Below, in pieces: positions 37,967-47,568 of a DNA stretch of 64,000 bases. The notes under the pieces were generated by a model. The model did no database searches. It had not been told where the DNA came from and saw only the letters and a program-made list of their open reading frames with translations. How positions within the stretch are numbered: position 1 is the stretch's first letter; each line of letters begins with the position of its first letter. A program made the translations under genes and the position numbers. The stretch spans positions 1 to 64,000 of the forward strand of contig QCCQ01000002.1 in the NCBI GenBank assembly GCA_003278875.1, in the 5' to 3' direction. This DNA is from Prochlorococcus sp. AG-347-L21 (lineage in GTDB: Bacteria > Cyanobacteriota > Cyanobacteriia > PCC-6307 > Cyanobiaceae).

Positions 37967-39520
37967 ATGTCACCATTAGCTTTAGTAAGTGTCTCTGATA
38001 AAAAAAATATAATCCCATTTTGTAGGGAATTGGTGGAGCAATTTAATTATAAAATTCTATCAAGTGGAGGAACTGCCAAACATCTAATAGAAGCAAAAAT
38101 TCCAGTAATTAAAGTTGCTGATTTTACTAATTCTCCAGAAATTCTTGGAGGAAGAGTTAAAACTTTACATCCAAAAATACACGGGGGAATATTAGCTAAA
38201 AGAACTGATGAGGAACATAAAAAAGATATAGAAGCTAATAATCTTGAGTTAATTGACTTAGTGGTGGTCAATTTATATCCTTTTAAAAAAACTGTGGATC
38301 TAGGAGCTAAATGGGAAGATGCTATTGAAAATATCGATATAGGAGGACCATCTATGATTCGTTCTGCAGCTAAAAATCATAAAGATGTTTCCGTTTTAGT
38401 AGATCCTAGTCAGTATCAAAATTTTCTTGAAGAAAGTAAAAAAGGTGAATTGAAAGACTCATATAAAGCAAAATTAGCCCTTGAAGCTTTTCAACATACA
38501 GCAGACTATGACACCGCAATATCTAATTGGATAAGAAAAGAAAAAGATTTACAATCTTCCAAATATATTGAATCTTATCCACTAATCAAAACCTTAAGAT
38601 ATGGGGAGAATCCACATCAAAAAGCCTTCTGGTATGGTTTAAGTAACATTGGATGGAACTCAGCAAAACAATTACAAGGAAAAGACTTAAGTTATAACAA
38701 TCTATTAGATCTAGAATCGGCACTTTCAACAGTTTTAGAATTTGGCTACACACAAAAAGATGAACTTACAAACGACATGGTTACCTCTGTTATTTTAAAA
38801 CACAATAATCCTTGTGGTGCCTCTATAAGTAATTCAGCTTCTAAAGCATTTTTGAATGCTTTGGAATGCGACTCTGTTAGTGCATTTGGAGGAATAGTTG
38901 CTTTTAATTCAAATGTTGATAATGAGACCGCAATTCTCCTCAAAGATATTTTCTTAGAGTGTGTAGTCGCTCCATCTTTTGATGAGGAAGCTTTAGAAAT
39001 TTTAAAAGTTAAAAAGAATTTAAGAATTTTAAAGTTTTCCAAAGATCAACTTCCAAAAAAGAATCAAAATTCTACCAAATCAATAATGGGAGGATTATTG
39101 GTTCAAGATACTGACGATTGTGAAGAAAAAGCTGAAAATTGGATTTCAGTAACTAATAAAAATCCCAGTAATCAAATTAACTTAGATCTAAATTTTGCAT
39201 GGAAAATTTGTAAACACGTTAAATCTAATGCCATTGTTATTGCAAAAGACCAAAAAACTATTGGTATTGGAGCTGGACAAATGAATAGAGTTGGAGCAGC
39301 AAAAATTGCTTTAAAAGCAGCTGGAGAATTATGTTCTGATGCTGTCTTGGCCAGTGATGGGTTTTTCCCGTTTGCAGATACTGTAGAACTAGCAAATGAA
39401 TATGGTATAAAAGCTATTATTCAACCTGGAGGCAGTCTAAGAGACCAAGAAAGTATTGATATGTGTAATTCAAAAGGAATTTCTATGGTATTTACGCAAA
39501 AAAGGCACTTTTTACATTAA
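37967..39520 (+). CDS. purH: bifunctional AICAR transformylase / IMP cyclohydrolase
   Basis: The 517-residue PurH has an N-terminal MGS-like cyclohydrolase domain (LALVSVSDKKNIIPFCREL, then GGRVKTLHPKIHGGIL and NLYPF) and a C-terminal transformylase domain (LRYGENPHQKAFW, LKHNNPCGAS, SDAVLASDGFFPFADTVELA). It carries out the last two steps of IMP synthesis. Length and motif order are normal. The DoxX gene converges on it, with one base between stop codons. Confidence 0.97.
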   Translation: MSPLALVSVSDKKNIIPFCRELVEQFNYKILSSGGTAKHLIEAKIPVIKVADFTNSPEILGGRVKTLHPKIHGGILAKRTDEEHKKDIEANNLELIDLVVVNLYPFKKTVDLGAKWEDAIENIDIGGPSMIRSAAKNHKDVSVLVDPSQYQNFLEESKKGELKDSYKAKLALEAFQHTADYDTAISNWIRKEKDLQSSKYIESYPLIKTLRYGENPHQKAFWYGLSNIGWNSAKQLQGKDLSYNNLLDLESALSTVLEFGYTQKDELTNDMVTSVILKHNNPCGASISNSASKAFLNALECDSVSAFGGIVAFNSNVDNETAILLKDIFLECVVAPSFDEEALEILKVKKNLRILKFSKDQLPKKNQNSTKSIMGGLLVQDTDDCEEKAENWISVTNKNPSNQINLDLNFAWKICKHVKSNAIVIAKDQKTIGIGAGQMNRVGAAKIALKAAGELCSDAVLASDGFFPFADTVELANEYGIKAIIQPGGSLRDQESIDMCNSKGISMVFTQKRHFLH

Positions 39521-39521
39521 A

Positions 39522-40082
39522 TTATGTTGACTTTGGATAATATGTAATCTTGTTAGTTTTTCTGAATAAAGATAGCCTCCCTGGACCTGCACATAGAAAG
39601 TAGAGAGAAATAGCACCATATATGAAAGACAATTCAAAAGCATAATTATGACCCTCGACCACTGCGAGAGGAAAACCTTCTAGTCCAGTATCAAGTAGAT
39701 GAAAATAAACTGCAAATGCCATTGTGGAGAATAGACCAAGAGAAGAGAGCCTCGCGAAAATCCCTAAAGCCAATCCAACTGGGCATACCAATTGAGTAAT
39801 TGCTGCTCCAAAAGTCCAAATAACAGGATCGCCAGGCAAAAATGGGAAATATTTACCGACTACAAACTCTGCAAAACCCTGCGGATCCTGAAGTTTTTCT
39901 AGGCCATGATGAATCATCAAAGCACAAAAACCAATTCTTAAAACAAAAATCGATAGTTCTCCAAGGATATTTACTTCTGACCCTGAAGATGAATTGGCAA
40001 CTACAACTTCAACCTTTTGCGGCGCTTTATTTCTATTCACACTTGCAGTTTGAACCTGATTAGTTTGTGCTTTGTCTTCCAT
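39522..40082 (-). CDS. DoxX-family membrane protein
   Basis: The 186-residue protein has a polar 45-residue N-terminus and four hydrophobic segments (about 46-165). It has the DoxX-like GFCALMIHHGLEKLQDPQGFAE and AQLVCPVGLALGIFARLSSLGL. DoxX proteins are poorly understood membrane proteins, some tied to thiosulphate:quinone oxidoreductase or redox balance. No partner gene is adjacent. About 100 bp of spacer to ispH shows nothing distinctive. Confidence 0.85.
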   Translation of the reverse strand: MEDKAQTNQVQTASVNRNKAPQKVEVVVANSSSGSEVNILGELSIFVLRIGFCALMIHHGLEKLQDPQGFAEFVVGKYFPFLPGDPVIWTFGAAITQLVCPVGLALGIFARLSSLGLFSTMAFAVYFHLLDTGLEGFPLAVVEGHNYAFELSFIYGAISLYFLCAGPGRLSLFRKTNKITYYPKST

Positions 40083-40185
40083 ACTTCATTAATTTTCCAT
40101 TATTCTAGTTAATAAAGTAGATTTTTTGGAATTTTCTGACTAATAAATTATAAAAACTATGCAAATTTATAAATGAAAAACAAAT

Positions 40186-41382
40186 TCAGGAAGCAATATC
40201 AATTAACTTTTCAATAACATCTGCAACAACCTTATCAGGAGTGGATGCACCTGAGGTAATTCCAACATTAATTTTTCCACTAGGTAGAAAATTATTTTTA
40301 AGTTCTAATTCTGATCCTAGTGGTTTATGAAATATTGAGTTTTCTTTAACTGATATTCTCTCTGGCGTATCAATGTGAAAAGAAGCAATATTTTTAGTAA
40401 TTGCTATTTCTTGCAGGTGAGTAGTATTAGATGAATTGAAGCCTCCAATAACTACTAAAATATCAAGGTCTTCATCAACCAAGGAGAACATTGCATCTTG
40501 CCTTTCTTCAGTTGCATCACAAATAGTATTAAAAGCTAAAAAGTGACTATTTAAGTTTTCTGGTCCAAATTTCTTTAACATCGTCCTTTCAAAAACCTTT
40601 CCAATTTCCTCAGTCTCGCTCTTAAGCATAGTCGTCTGATTTGCAACTCCCACTCTATCTAAATCTTTATCAGGATCAAATCCATTGGAACAAGCTTTAG
40701 TAAATTTGTTCATAAACTCATTTCTATTACCTCTCCCCAGAATATATTCAGAAACGTAGTTCGCTTCTTCAAGATCAAGTACAACTAAATATTTGCCTGC
40801 AAATGAACTTGTAGCGAGAGTCTCTTCATGTTTAAATTTTCCGTGAATAATAGATGTGAAAACATGTTTTTTATGTTTTTCAACAGTATGCCAAACCTTA
40901 GAAACCCATGGACAAGTTGTGTCAATGATATGACAACCTTTCTCATGCAAAAGTTTCATTTCTTGAACAGTAGCTCCGAAAGCAGGAAGTATAACTACAT
41001 CCCCTTTAGAAACTAGAGAAAAATCTTTAATTCCATTTTTGGCGGATATAAATTTTACATTCATTTTTCTTAAATGATCATTAACCGAAGGATTATGAAT
41101 TATTTCGTTTGTTATCCAAATATTCTCATCTGGGTAATGTCTTCTAGTTTCATATGCCATTGCAACAGCTCTTTCAACTCCCCAACAGAAGCCGAAGGCC
41201 TGGGCCAACTTAATATTTAGTCTGCCTTTAGTGTAATTAAAATCATTATCCCTTATAGAACTTATCAAATCACTTTGGTAAGCTTCTTCTAACGCTTGAG
41301 CTCTTTTTGTTGGAGAATCGAAACCCCTTCTATTGTATCTATCAGAATGATGAAGTGATCTTCTAAAAGCTTGAGTATCCAT
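40186..41382 (-). CDS. ispH: 4-hydroxy-3-methylbut-2-enyl diphosphate reductase
   Basis: The 398-residue IspH (LytB) has the iron-sulphur Cys residues 66 ([13 protein letters not shown]), 157 ([11 protein letters not shown]) and 288 ([12 protein letters not shown]), plus [13 protein letters not shown] and ITSGASTPD blocks. It makes IPP and DMAPP, the last step of the MEP isoprenoid pathway that feeds carotenoids and the chlorophyll phytyl chain. The N-terminal extension of about 50 residues is typical of cyanobacterial and plastid forms. It lies downstream of amt on the same strand, beyond amt's terminator. Confidence 0.96.
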   Translation of the reverse strand: MDTQAFRRSLHHSDRYNRRGFDSPTKRAQALEEAYQSDLISSIRDNDFNYTKGRLNIKLAQAFGFCWGVERAVAMAYETRRHYPDENIWITNEIIHNPSVNDHLRKMNVKFISAKNGIKDFSLVSKGDVVILPAFGATVQEMKLLHEKGCHIIDTTCPWVSKVWHTVEKHKKHVFTSIIHGKFKHEETLATSSFAGKYLVVLDLEEANYVSEYILGRGNRNEFMNKFTKACSNGFDPDKDLDRVGVANQTTMLKSETEEIGKVFERTMLKKFGPENLNSHFLAFNTICDATEERQDAMFSLVDEDLDILVVIGGFNSSNTTHLQEIAITKNIASFHIDTPERISVKENSIFHKPLGSELELKNNFLPSGKINVGITSGASTPDKVVADVIEKLIDIAS

Positions 41383-41417
41383 CTTTCTATATTACAACGT
41401 TTTAAATAATTTTTCGT

Positions 41418-41452
41418 AAAAAAAAAGAAACCTGACATAAGCCAGGTTTCTT
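41418..41452 (-). terminator. intrinsic terminator downstream of amt
   Basis: On the minus strand AAGAAACCTG and CAGGTTTCTT form a perfect 10-bp stem (41425-41434 with 41443-41452) with an 8-nt loop, followed by a run of seven T. It lies 20 bp past the amt stop codon and before ispH, so it should end the amt transcript. It is the clearest rho-independent terminator in the window. Confidence 0.88.
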
Positions 41453-41471
41453 AAATCAATTTTCGGCTAGA

Positions 41472-42932
41472 TTATTTAGCAGATGCAAAGTCTGGATATG
41501 CTTCCATTCCATGCTCGCCTATATCTAAACCTTGAGTCTCTTCCTCTTCAGATACGCGGATTCCACCGAATAATCCTCCAATTACAGACCAGGCAATCCA
41601 GCAAGTAACCAGTGTCCAAATAGCATAAGCTGCGGCACCAAGAGCTTGAACTAGAAGAAGGGTAATACCTCCGCCATTGAACAATCCCATACCTGCTCCA
41701 TCACCTTGTACAGCTGTACCCCAAAGACCGATAACTACAGTACCCCATACACCACAAACTCCGTGAACAGAGAATGCACCTACAGGATCGTCGATCTCAG
41801 CGGCATCAAGTGCTGCAACAGAAAATACAACTATAATTCCCCCTACTAGTCCTGCGAACCAGGCTCCAGCGAGAGTCATATCACCACAACCAGCAGTGAT
41901 ACTAACCAAACCAGCAAGGATTCCGTTAATTATCATTGTAAGATCAGGTTTACCAGAAGTTAATGTTGAAACAATAGTTGCACCAATAGCTCCAGCTGCC
42001 GCTGCCAAAGTAGTTGTTACGGCAACATATGGAACCCATTGATCCATAGCTAGTTGGGAACCGGGGTTAAATCCATACCAACCTATCCATAGGACTAATG
42101 CACCTAGAGTAGCTATAGCCATATTGTGTCCTGGCATAGCTTGTGGTTTACCATCAGAGTATTTGCCAATTCTTGGTCCAAGAAGCATAGCTCCTACAAG
42201 ACCCGCCCATGCTCCAACTGAGTGAACAATTGAAGAACCAGCAAAGTCGACAAAACCTAAAGAATCAAGCCAACCACCATTCCATTTCCAGCTACCAGCA
42301 ATTGGATATATAAATGCAGTTAATACAACAGCAAAAACAACAAATTCTCCAAATTTAACTCTTTCAGCAACAAGACCGGAAACGATAGTTGCTGCAGTTC
42401 CTGCGAATGCAGACTGGAACAAGAAATCAACAGTTGGGACTAATCCAGCATCAGTAACCATATCAGCGGTAACTGTTGGATCAAAAAATAAGCCTCCAAA
42501 ATAAAGCCATCCGTCGGCAACACTTCCTCCATACATTAATGAATAGCCGATAAACCAATAAGAAGTTACAGCTAGAGCAAATACAAAGAGGTTTTTAGCA
42601 AGGATGTTTACTGCGTTCTTAGAACGACACATACCTGCCTCAACCATAGCGAAACCGGCGTTCATGAAGATCACCAAAATAGTAGCGATCAAAAGCCATA
42701 AATTGTTAGCAAGAAAAGCTGCATTCAACTCAGGTAAATCAGCTGCATGAGCTGAAAGATTAAAAATACCCAAACCAAACAAAGCTAGAGGAACAGTTGC
42801 AAGCCACAACATAGAGCGGTTTGAACTAAATCCTCGGATACTCCTCAAAAGGAGCATAGGTCCATTAACAAGACTTGCATCTTGTAATTTGGACCTAGAG
42901 CGCCTTTGAGGCGTTTGCAAAGCAGTGGTCAT
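41472..42932 (-). CDS. amt: ammonium transporter Amt
   Basis: The 486-residue Amt has a hydrophilic N-terminus, an extra signal-like hydrophobic segment (about 45-65) and eleven further spans. Family marks include NAGFAMVEAGMCRSKNAVN, DFAGSSIVHSVGAWAG (first pore His), GWYGFNPGS and GAFSVHGVCGVWG (second pore His). It imports ammonium, the main nitrogen source for this lineage. The upstream region carries an NtcA box with a well-placed -10, so nitrogen control is likely. A strong terminator follows, so it seems to be a single-gene unit. Confidence 0.97.
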   Translation of the reverse strand: MTTALQTPQRRSRSKLQDASLVNGPMLLLRSIRGFSSNRSMLWLATVPLALFGLGIFNLSAHAADLPELNAAFLANNLWLLIATILVIFMNAGFAMVEAGMCRSKNAVNILAKNLFVFALAVTSYWFIGYSLMYGGSVADGWLYFGGLFFDPTVTADMVTDAGLVPTVDFLFQSAFAGTAATIVSGLVAERVKFGEFVVFAVVLTAFIYPIAGSWKWNGGWLDSLGFVDFAGSSIVHSVGAWAGLVGAMLLGPRIGKYSDGKPQAMPGHNMAIATLGALVLWIGWYGFNPGSQLAMDQWVPYVAVTTTLAAAAGAIGATIVSTLTSGKPDLTMIINGILAGLVSITAGCGDMTLAGAWFAGLVGGIIVVFSVAALDAAEIDDPVGAFSVHGVCGVWGTVVIGLWGTAVQGDGAGMGLFNGGGITLLLVQALGAAAYAIWTLVTCWIAWSVIGGLFGGIRVSEEEETQGLDIGEHGMEAYPDFASAK

Positions 42933-42956
42933 AAAAAAAAATTAGATCTGCAAAAA

Positions 42957-42972
42957 AACAGTTTGTGCTGTT
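42957..42972 (-). promoter_or_regulatory. hairpin plus T-tract in the amt leader
   Basis: On the minus strand AACAG-CACAAA-CTGTT forms a short stem, extendable by one A-T pair, followed directly by further T residues, 24 bp before the amt start. It lies at the predicted 5' end of the transcript. It looks like a weak terminator or attenuator, or a 5' stabilising hairpin. The short stem makes this tentative. Confidence 0.35.
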
Positions 42973-42986
42973 TCCTTTCAAATTTA

Positions 42987-43029
42987 AATTTATTCAAAAA
43001 ACTTATCAGTGTCTAGTAGTTGTTTATAC
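42987..43029 (-). promoter_or_regulatory. NtcA-activated promoter of amt
   Basis: GTA-N8-TAC, the NtcA consensus, is at 43016-43029. On the minus strand it is followed after 23 nt by TAAATT (42987-42992), a -10 hexamer. This matches the classic NtcA-activated arrangement, with the box centred near -41. The transcript would start near 42980, giving a leader of about 48 nt before amt. The box alone would be expected by chance many times in a window this AT-rich; spacing and the target gene support it. Confidence 0.75.
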
Positions 43030-43112
43030 CAATTTTATAGTTGCACCATAAAAAATTATTTGTTAAATTTGAAAATTATTTTTTTAGAATTATAGATTAT
43101 CAATTTTTTTTA

Positions 43113-43853
43113 CTATTTTAAAGGTTTAATTCCATTCCATGTTACGTGATCTTTATGAAATGCAAAAGAGCAAGGGATGGTAATCATTCCTGCAATGGAA
43201 GATTCTCTAAAAAGCCTGCCATATAAAGGGTCTGCATCATCTCCGGTAGTAAAATATTCTGCATCTTTTCTGGTTATACAAGGTACTAAAACGCTTTTAC
43301 TTTCCGGAATCAGTTCTTTTAATTCTGTTAAGTGTTTTTGACCTCTTTTCGTGACGGTATCTGGGAAAAGAGCTACATTATCTTTAATCCAAGTTGTATT
43401 TTTTACTTCTATGTAAATGTTACGTTTATCAGGATTTGAAGATTTTGGAGTTAAAAAAAAGTCAATTCTACTTTTTTTATCTTTTCCATAAGGAACTTCT
43501 GATTTAATTGTTCCTATTTCTCCTATTATTTCGTTTAGCAAATTTTTCTCAATAACCTTTTTGATTAACTTATTTGCAAATAGAGTATTAATACCCACCC
43601 ACACTTCTTCATTTTTTGCATCTAATACACATATCTGTTCCCATGTGAAAGGTAATTTTCTTTTTGGAGAAGAGGAAATACTTATTCTTACTTTTGCTCC
43701 CTCACTTAAAAGTCCCTTCATTGGGCCTGTGTTAGCACAATGAGCAGTTACTACCTCTCCACTTTCTAATTTTATATCTGCAAGAAACCTTTTATATCTT
43801 TTAATTAAAACCCCCTCAATTAATGGATCAAAATCAATTAACCGATCATTCAT
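43113..43853 (-). CDS. sfsA: SfsA-family protein
   Basis: The 246-residue protein shows the SfsA blocks [72 protein letters not shown] and [12 protein letters not shown]. Originally named for sugar fermentation stimulation, the family has a nuclease-like core (D and ExK positions in SRIDFFL and IEVKNTT) and may bind DNA. The role in cyanobacteria is unknown. It is divergent from murJ. The spacer to amt (42933-43112) holds the amt promoter. Confidence 0.92.
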   Translation of the reverse strand: MNDRLIDFDPLIEGVLIKRYKRFLADIKLESGEVVTAHCANTGPMKGLLSEGAKVRISISSSPKRKLPFTWEQICVLDAKNEEVWVGINTLFANKLIKKVIEKNLLNEIIGEIGTIKSEVPYGKDKKSRIDFFLTPKSSNPDKRNIYIEVKNTTWIKDNVALFPDTVTKRGQKHLTELKELIPESKSVLVPCITRKDAEYFTTGDDADPLYGRLFRESSIAGMITIPCSFAFHKDHVTWNGIKPLK

Positions 43854-43884
43854 AAATATGTCGTTAGTTAGAAATCAAATATAA

Positions 43885-45507
43885 TTGAAACTTAAACTTA
43901 TTGAAAAATTTAGACGATTCCAAATGCATTCATTTTTAAAAAATAATGTTTTTTCAATTTCATTTGGGACCGGTCTAAGTAAATTAGCTGGATGTATAAG
44001 ACAAATATTTATAGCCGCTGCTTTTGGGGTTGGTGTAACGTATGACGCGTTTAATTATGCATATATAATTCCTGGTTTTTTGCTAATAATCATTGGGGGT
44101 ATTAATGGTCCCTTGCACAACGCAGTCGTTGCAGTTTTAACTCCACTTAACAAAAAAAATGGAGGGATTGTTTTAACTCAAGTAAGCATAAAACTTTCAA
44201 TATTATTAATAATTTTAGCCATGTTGATTTACTCGAATTCCAGTTTATTAATTGATTTATTGGCCCCGAATTTAAGTTACGAAGCAAAATCTATTGCCAC
44301 TTACCAATTACAAATACTTACACCTTGCATCCCTTTATCCGGCTTCATAGGTTTAAGCTTTGGCGCCTTAAATTCCCAAAGAAAATTCTTTTTATCAAGT
44401 ATAAGTCCTGCAATAACAAGCGTAACTATTATTTTTTTTATTTTATTTAGTTGGATTTTCAACCAAGAAAATACATCTTCCAATTTCTTTACTTACACGG
44501 GATTACTGGCTTTTGCAACTTTGACAGGAACTTTAATTCAGTTTGTTGTTCAAATTTGGGAAATAAATAAAATTGGTCTCTTGAGATTAGAGTCAACCTT
44601 CAATTTATTTAAAGATGAAGAGAGGAGAATTTTCAAACTAATTATTCCAGCATCTATCTCATCAGGTTTAAGTCAAATTAATGTTTTTATCGATATGTTT
44701 TTCGCTTCAAGTTTTCAAGGCGCAGCATCTGGACTAGCTTACGGAAACTTTCTTATACAGGCCCCCTTAGGCATATTATCTAACTCCTTGATTCTGCCAT
44801 TACTTCCAAAATTTTCTAAATTAAGAAGTGAGAAAGACAAAAGAGGTCTCCAAAAAAAATTGATATCTGGGGTAGAGTACTGTTTCTTGACAGCTATTTT
44901 TTTAACCGGATTTTTCATAACATTCAATAATCAAATCGTACAATTAGTTTTTCAAAGAGGGTCTTTTGATTATTCAGCAACTTTAAAAGTAAAAAATATA
45001 TTAATTGCTTATGCAGTTGGCATACCATTTTATCTTTATAGAGATTTATTAGTAAGAACTTACTATTCAATAGAAAAAACAAACTTTCCTTTTAAGTCTT
45101 CATTTGCAGGGATAATATTTAATATTTTTTTTGATTGGTTTTTAATTGGTGCCCCAATTAAGAATTTTGGTAATCTTTCTCCATATAATTTCGGAGTTGT
45201 GGGGATAATTTTATCTTCAGTAATAGTAAACCTTATAGTCTGTATTTTGCTTTCTTTTAATCTGCGAAATGAAGATATCCATTTACCTAACTTGGATTTA
45301 TTGAGGAAAATTAGCCTCATGTCATTAGCAGCATTTATAGACAGCACACTTTGTTTTACTATTCTCCAAACTACGAATAACTTCAATTCAAATCTCGCAG
45401 AATTTCTATTATTAATATTTGGAACTCTAACTTTTTTTGTGATTTATTTTTTACTTACAAAATGCTTGAAAGTAAATAAATTTAAAATTTCAAAAAAAGA
45501 GATTTAG
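43885..45507 (+). CDS. murJ: MurJ/MviN lipid II flippase
   Basis: The 540-residue protein is a polytopic MOP-superfamily exporter with about 14 spans. SISFGTGLSKLAGCIRQIFI is near the N-terminus; other marks are AFGVGVTYDAFNYAYIIP, the loop INGPLHNAVVAVLTPL, FQRGSFD and RDLLVRTYYSIEKT. MurJ flips lipid II across the plasma membrane for peptidoglycan synthesis. The start is uncertain: TTG at 43885 or ATG at 43924 (MHSFLKNNVFSIS). The latter suits the family N-terminus. It overlaps the convergent small gene by 4 bp. Confidence 0.92.
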   Translation: MKLKLIEKFRRFQMHSFLKNNVFSISFGTGLSKLAGCIRQIFIAAAFGVGVTYDAFNYAYIIPGFLLIIIGGINGPLHNAVVAVLTPLNKKNGGIVLTQVSIKLSILLIILAMLIYSNSSLLIDLLAPNLSYEAKSIATYQLQILTPCIPLSGFIGLSFGALNSQRKFFLSSISPAITSVTIIFFILFSWIFNQENTSSNFFTYTGLLAFATLTGTLIQFVVQIWEINKIGLLRLESTFNLFKDEERRIFKLIIPASISSGLSQINVFIDMFFASSFQGAASGLAYGNFLIQAPLGILSNSLILPLLPKFSKLRSEKDKRGLQKKLISGVEYCFLTAIFLTGFFITFNNQIVQLVFQRGSFDYSATLKVKNILIAYAVGIPFYLYRDLLVRTYYSIEKTNFPFKSSFAGIIFNIFFDWFLIGAPIKNFGNLSPYNFGVVGIILSSVIVNLIVCILLSFNLRNEDIHLPNLDLLRKISLMSLAAFIDSTLCFTILQTTNNFNSNLAEFLLLIFGTLTFFVIYFLLTKCLKVNKFKISKKEI

Positions 45508-45794
45508 TTATTAAAAAAACTTTCCAAAATCTCTTCTAATTCCAGAATTTGTGAGTTAGTAATTAAATTAATCAGTGGAATACTATTAACACCATCCCCT
45601 ACTTTTACATTTATTGCTTTCAGACTTACTTTTGCAGCCTCCAATGGGCCTTGATCTTTATTGCTGATACATTCAATAGCAAGATGCCTAGCTAGTCCAG
45701 CGTCTCCAAGATACAAATTCCACTTTTCTATTTTTATAAAAACCTTTTCGGAAATAACATTTTCTAGATCACTTATATTTACCTGAGAGTCCAT
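45504..45794 (-). CDS. DUF3181-family small conserved protein
   Basis: The 96-residue protein contains KVFIKIEKWNLYLGDAGLAR and HLAIECISNK, then a Val/Ile-rich middle and the end LEEILESFFNN. The KWxLYLGDAxLA pattern is what I know from DUF3181, a small family restricted to cyanobacteria with no known function. No signal or membrane span is seen. It is 14 bp downstream of another small gene on the same strand and overlaps murJ tail to tail by 4 bp. Confidence 0.75.
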   Translation of the reverse strand: MDSQVNISDLENVISEKVFIKIEKWNLYLGDAGLARHLAIECISNKDQGPLEAAKVSLKAINVKVGDGVNSIPLINLITNSQILELEEILESFFNN

Positions 45795-45808
45795 AAATAA
45801 AAATTAAT

Positions 45809-46060
45809 TTAAGTTGATTGTTTTGAAGTATCTTTAGGTTTTTTTATAATTACGAAAAGTAAATGGGAGGCCAAAAGAACTGACCAGACAATTGCAAAAT
45901 TATTAAAATAGCTTATTTCATATTTAATCTCTTTTAAAAGCCACGTGCCACTTACAATCGCAGTAAATATCATGCAGTGAATAACAAAATTTACTATTCG
46001 AGAAAAATGTTTATAGATAGGATCTTCTGAATCACCATTTCCGTACCACTTTATAGGCAT
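45809..46060 (-). CDS. small two-span membrane protein, unknown function
   Basis: The 83-residue protein begins MPIKWYGNGDSEDPIYKHFS, followed by two hydrophobic segments (about 23-45 and 52-72) and a basic C-terminus (KKPKDTSKQST), suggesting a two-helix membrane protein. I do not know its function. It precedes the DUF3181-like gene by 14 bp and is probably cotranscribed. The upstream tRNA-Arg is on the opposite strand, 85 bp away. Confidence 0.7.
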   Translation of the reverse strand: MPIKWYGNGDSEDPIYKHFSRIVNFVIHCMIFTAIVSGTWLLKEIKYEISYFNNFAIVWSVLLASHLLFVIIKKPKDTSKQST

Positions 46061-46145
46061 ATTAATAATAGATTGTTAATAATAGACAGTTTACCTGAAA
46101 TCTAGTTGACTAAGAGACCCTGAAACAGAGATATTACATAATTAT

Positions 46146-46219
46146 GCGCCTGTAGCTCAGTGGATTAGAGCACCTGACTACGGATCAGGGTGTCGGGAGT
46201 TCGAATCTCTCCAGGCGCG
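46146..46219 (+). tRNA. trnR: tRNA-Arg (ACG)
   Basis: A 74-nt cloverleaf: acceptor GCGCCTG pairs with CAGGCGC, the D-arm has GCTCAGTGGATTAGAGC, the anticodon stem CCTGA/TCAGG encloses CTACGGA with anticodon ACG (A34 read as inosine), and the T-loop is TTCGAAT. The discriminator is G and no CCA is encoded. It reads CGN codons and would need the TadA deaminase. Confidence 0.96.
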
Positions 46220-46296
46220 TTTAAAATTCTGAAATATTCTTTTTATATTTTTCTAAAAAATATCGTCTATATTATGGGTGTTACTTATCAAATTCA

Positions 46297-47568
46297 ATGA
46301 ATATCCTTCAAAATCTTAAAGAAAGTGATCCAGTAATATCAAATTTTATTAACTCTGAAAAAAATAGGCAGGAAACTCATCTTGAGTTAATCGCAAGCGA
46401 AAATTTCGCATCAATTGCCGTTATGCAGGCTCAAGGTTCCGTCCTTACAAATAAATACGCCGAGGGATTACCCCAAAAAAGATATTACGGGGGATGTGAA
46501 TTTGTTGATGAAATAGAAGAATTAGCTATTCAGAGAGCGAAAAAATTATTTAATGCAAATTGGGCTAATGTTCAACCCCATAGTGGAGCGCAGGCAAATG
46601 CTGCTGTTTTCCTAAGTCTACTTAAACCTGGCGACACAATCATGGGGATGGATTTATCTCATGGTGGACACCTAACTCATGGGTCTCCAGTAAATATGAG
46701 TGGTAAATGGTTCAATGCAGTTCACTATGGTGTAAATAAAGAAACTAGTGAATTAAATTTTGATGAAATAAGAGAGATAGCACTTGAAACAAAACCAAAA
46801 TTAATCATATGTGGATATTCTGCTTATCCAAGAACAATCGATTTTGAGTCATTTAGAAATATTGCAGATGAAGTTGGTGCATTCTTAATGGCTGATATTG
46901 CACACATCGCCGGTCTTGTAGCTAGTAAACTTCACCCAAATCCAATACCATATTGTGATGTAGTAACCACAACTACTCATAAAACATTAAGAGGGCCTAG
47001 AGGGGGACTTATCTTGTGTAAAGATGCAGAATTTGGAAAGAAATTTGATAAATCTGTTTTCCCTGGAACTCAGGGTGGGCCCCTCGAACATATAATTGCA
47101 GCTAAAGCAGTTGCATTTGGAGAAGCCTTGCAGCCAGATTTTATTAATTATTCCCAACAAGTAATAAAAAATGCAAAAGTTCTAGCTTCAACTTTAATAA
47201 ATAGAGGTATCAATATCGTCAGTGGAGGCACTGATAACCATATTGTTTTACTCGATTTAAGAAGTATCAATATGACTGGTAAGATTGCTGACTTGCTTGT
47301 AAGTGAAGTGAATATCACTGCAAATAAAAATACTGTTCCATTTGACCCTGAATCACCTTTTGTAACCAGCGGACTAAGGCTAGGAACCGCTGCTTTAACT
47401 ACTAGAGGCTTTAATGAGGATGCTTTTGCTGAAGTTGGCGAAATTATTGCTGATAGATTACTTAACCCAGACGATTCACTGATTGAAAGTCAATGTAAAG
47501 AAAGAGTATTAACCTTATGTAATCGTTTTCCTCTTTATGAAGGCAAACTTGAAGCATCAATTAAATGA
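46297..47568 (+). CDS. glyA: serine hydroxymethyltransferase
   Basis: The 423-residue GlyA has [61 protein letters not shown] and the PLP-binding [14 protein letters not shown]. It converts serine and tetrahydrofolate to glycine and methylene-tetrahydrofolate, also serving photorespiratory carbon flow and the thymidylate cycle (see thyX at 58109). It overlaps cinA by 4 bp. I see no glycine riboswitch in the 77-bp spacer after tRNA-Arg, which does contain a TATATT -10-like box. Confidence 0.97.
   Translation: MNILQNLKESDPVISNFINSEKNRQETHLELIASENFASIAVMQAQGSVLTNKYAEGLPQKRYYGGCEFVDEIEELAIQRAKKLFNANWANVQPHSGAQANAAVFLSLLKPGDTIMGMDLSHGGHLTHGSPVNMSGKWFNAVHYGVNKETSELNFDEIREIALETKPKLIICGYSAYPRTIDFESFRNIADEVGAFLMADIAHIAGLVASKLHPNPIPYCDVVTTTTHKTLRGPRGGLILCKDAEFGKKFDKSVFPGTQGGPLEHIIAAKAVAFGEALQPDFINYSQQVIKNAKVLASTLINRGINIVSGGTDNHIVLLDLRSINMTGKIADLLVSEVNITANKNTVPFDPESPFVTSGLRLGTAALTTRGFNEDAFAEVGEIIADRLLNPDDSLIESQCKERVLTLCNRFPLYEGKLEASIK

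Noticed and set aside
38746..39042. 98-codon minus-strand ORF inside purH
   Set aside because: Shadow of purH; no independent start signal or family features.
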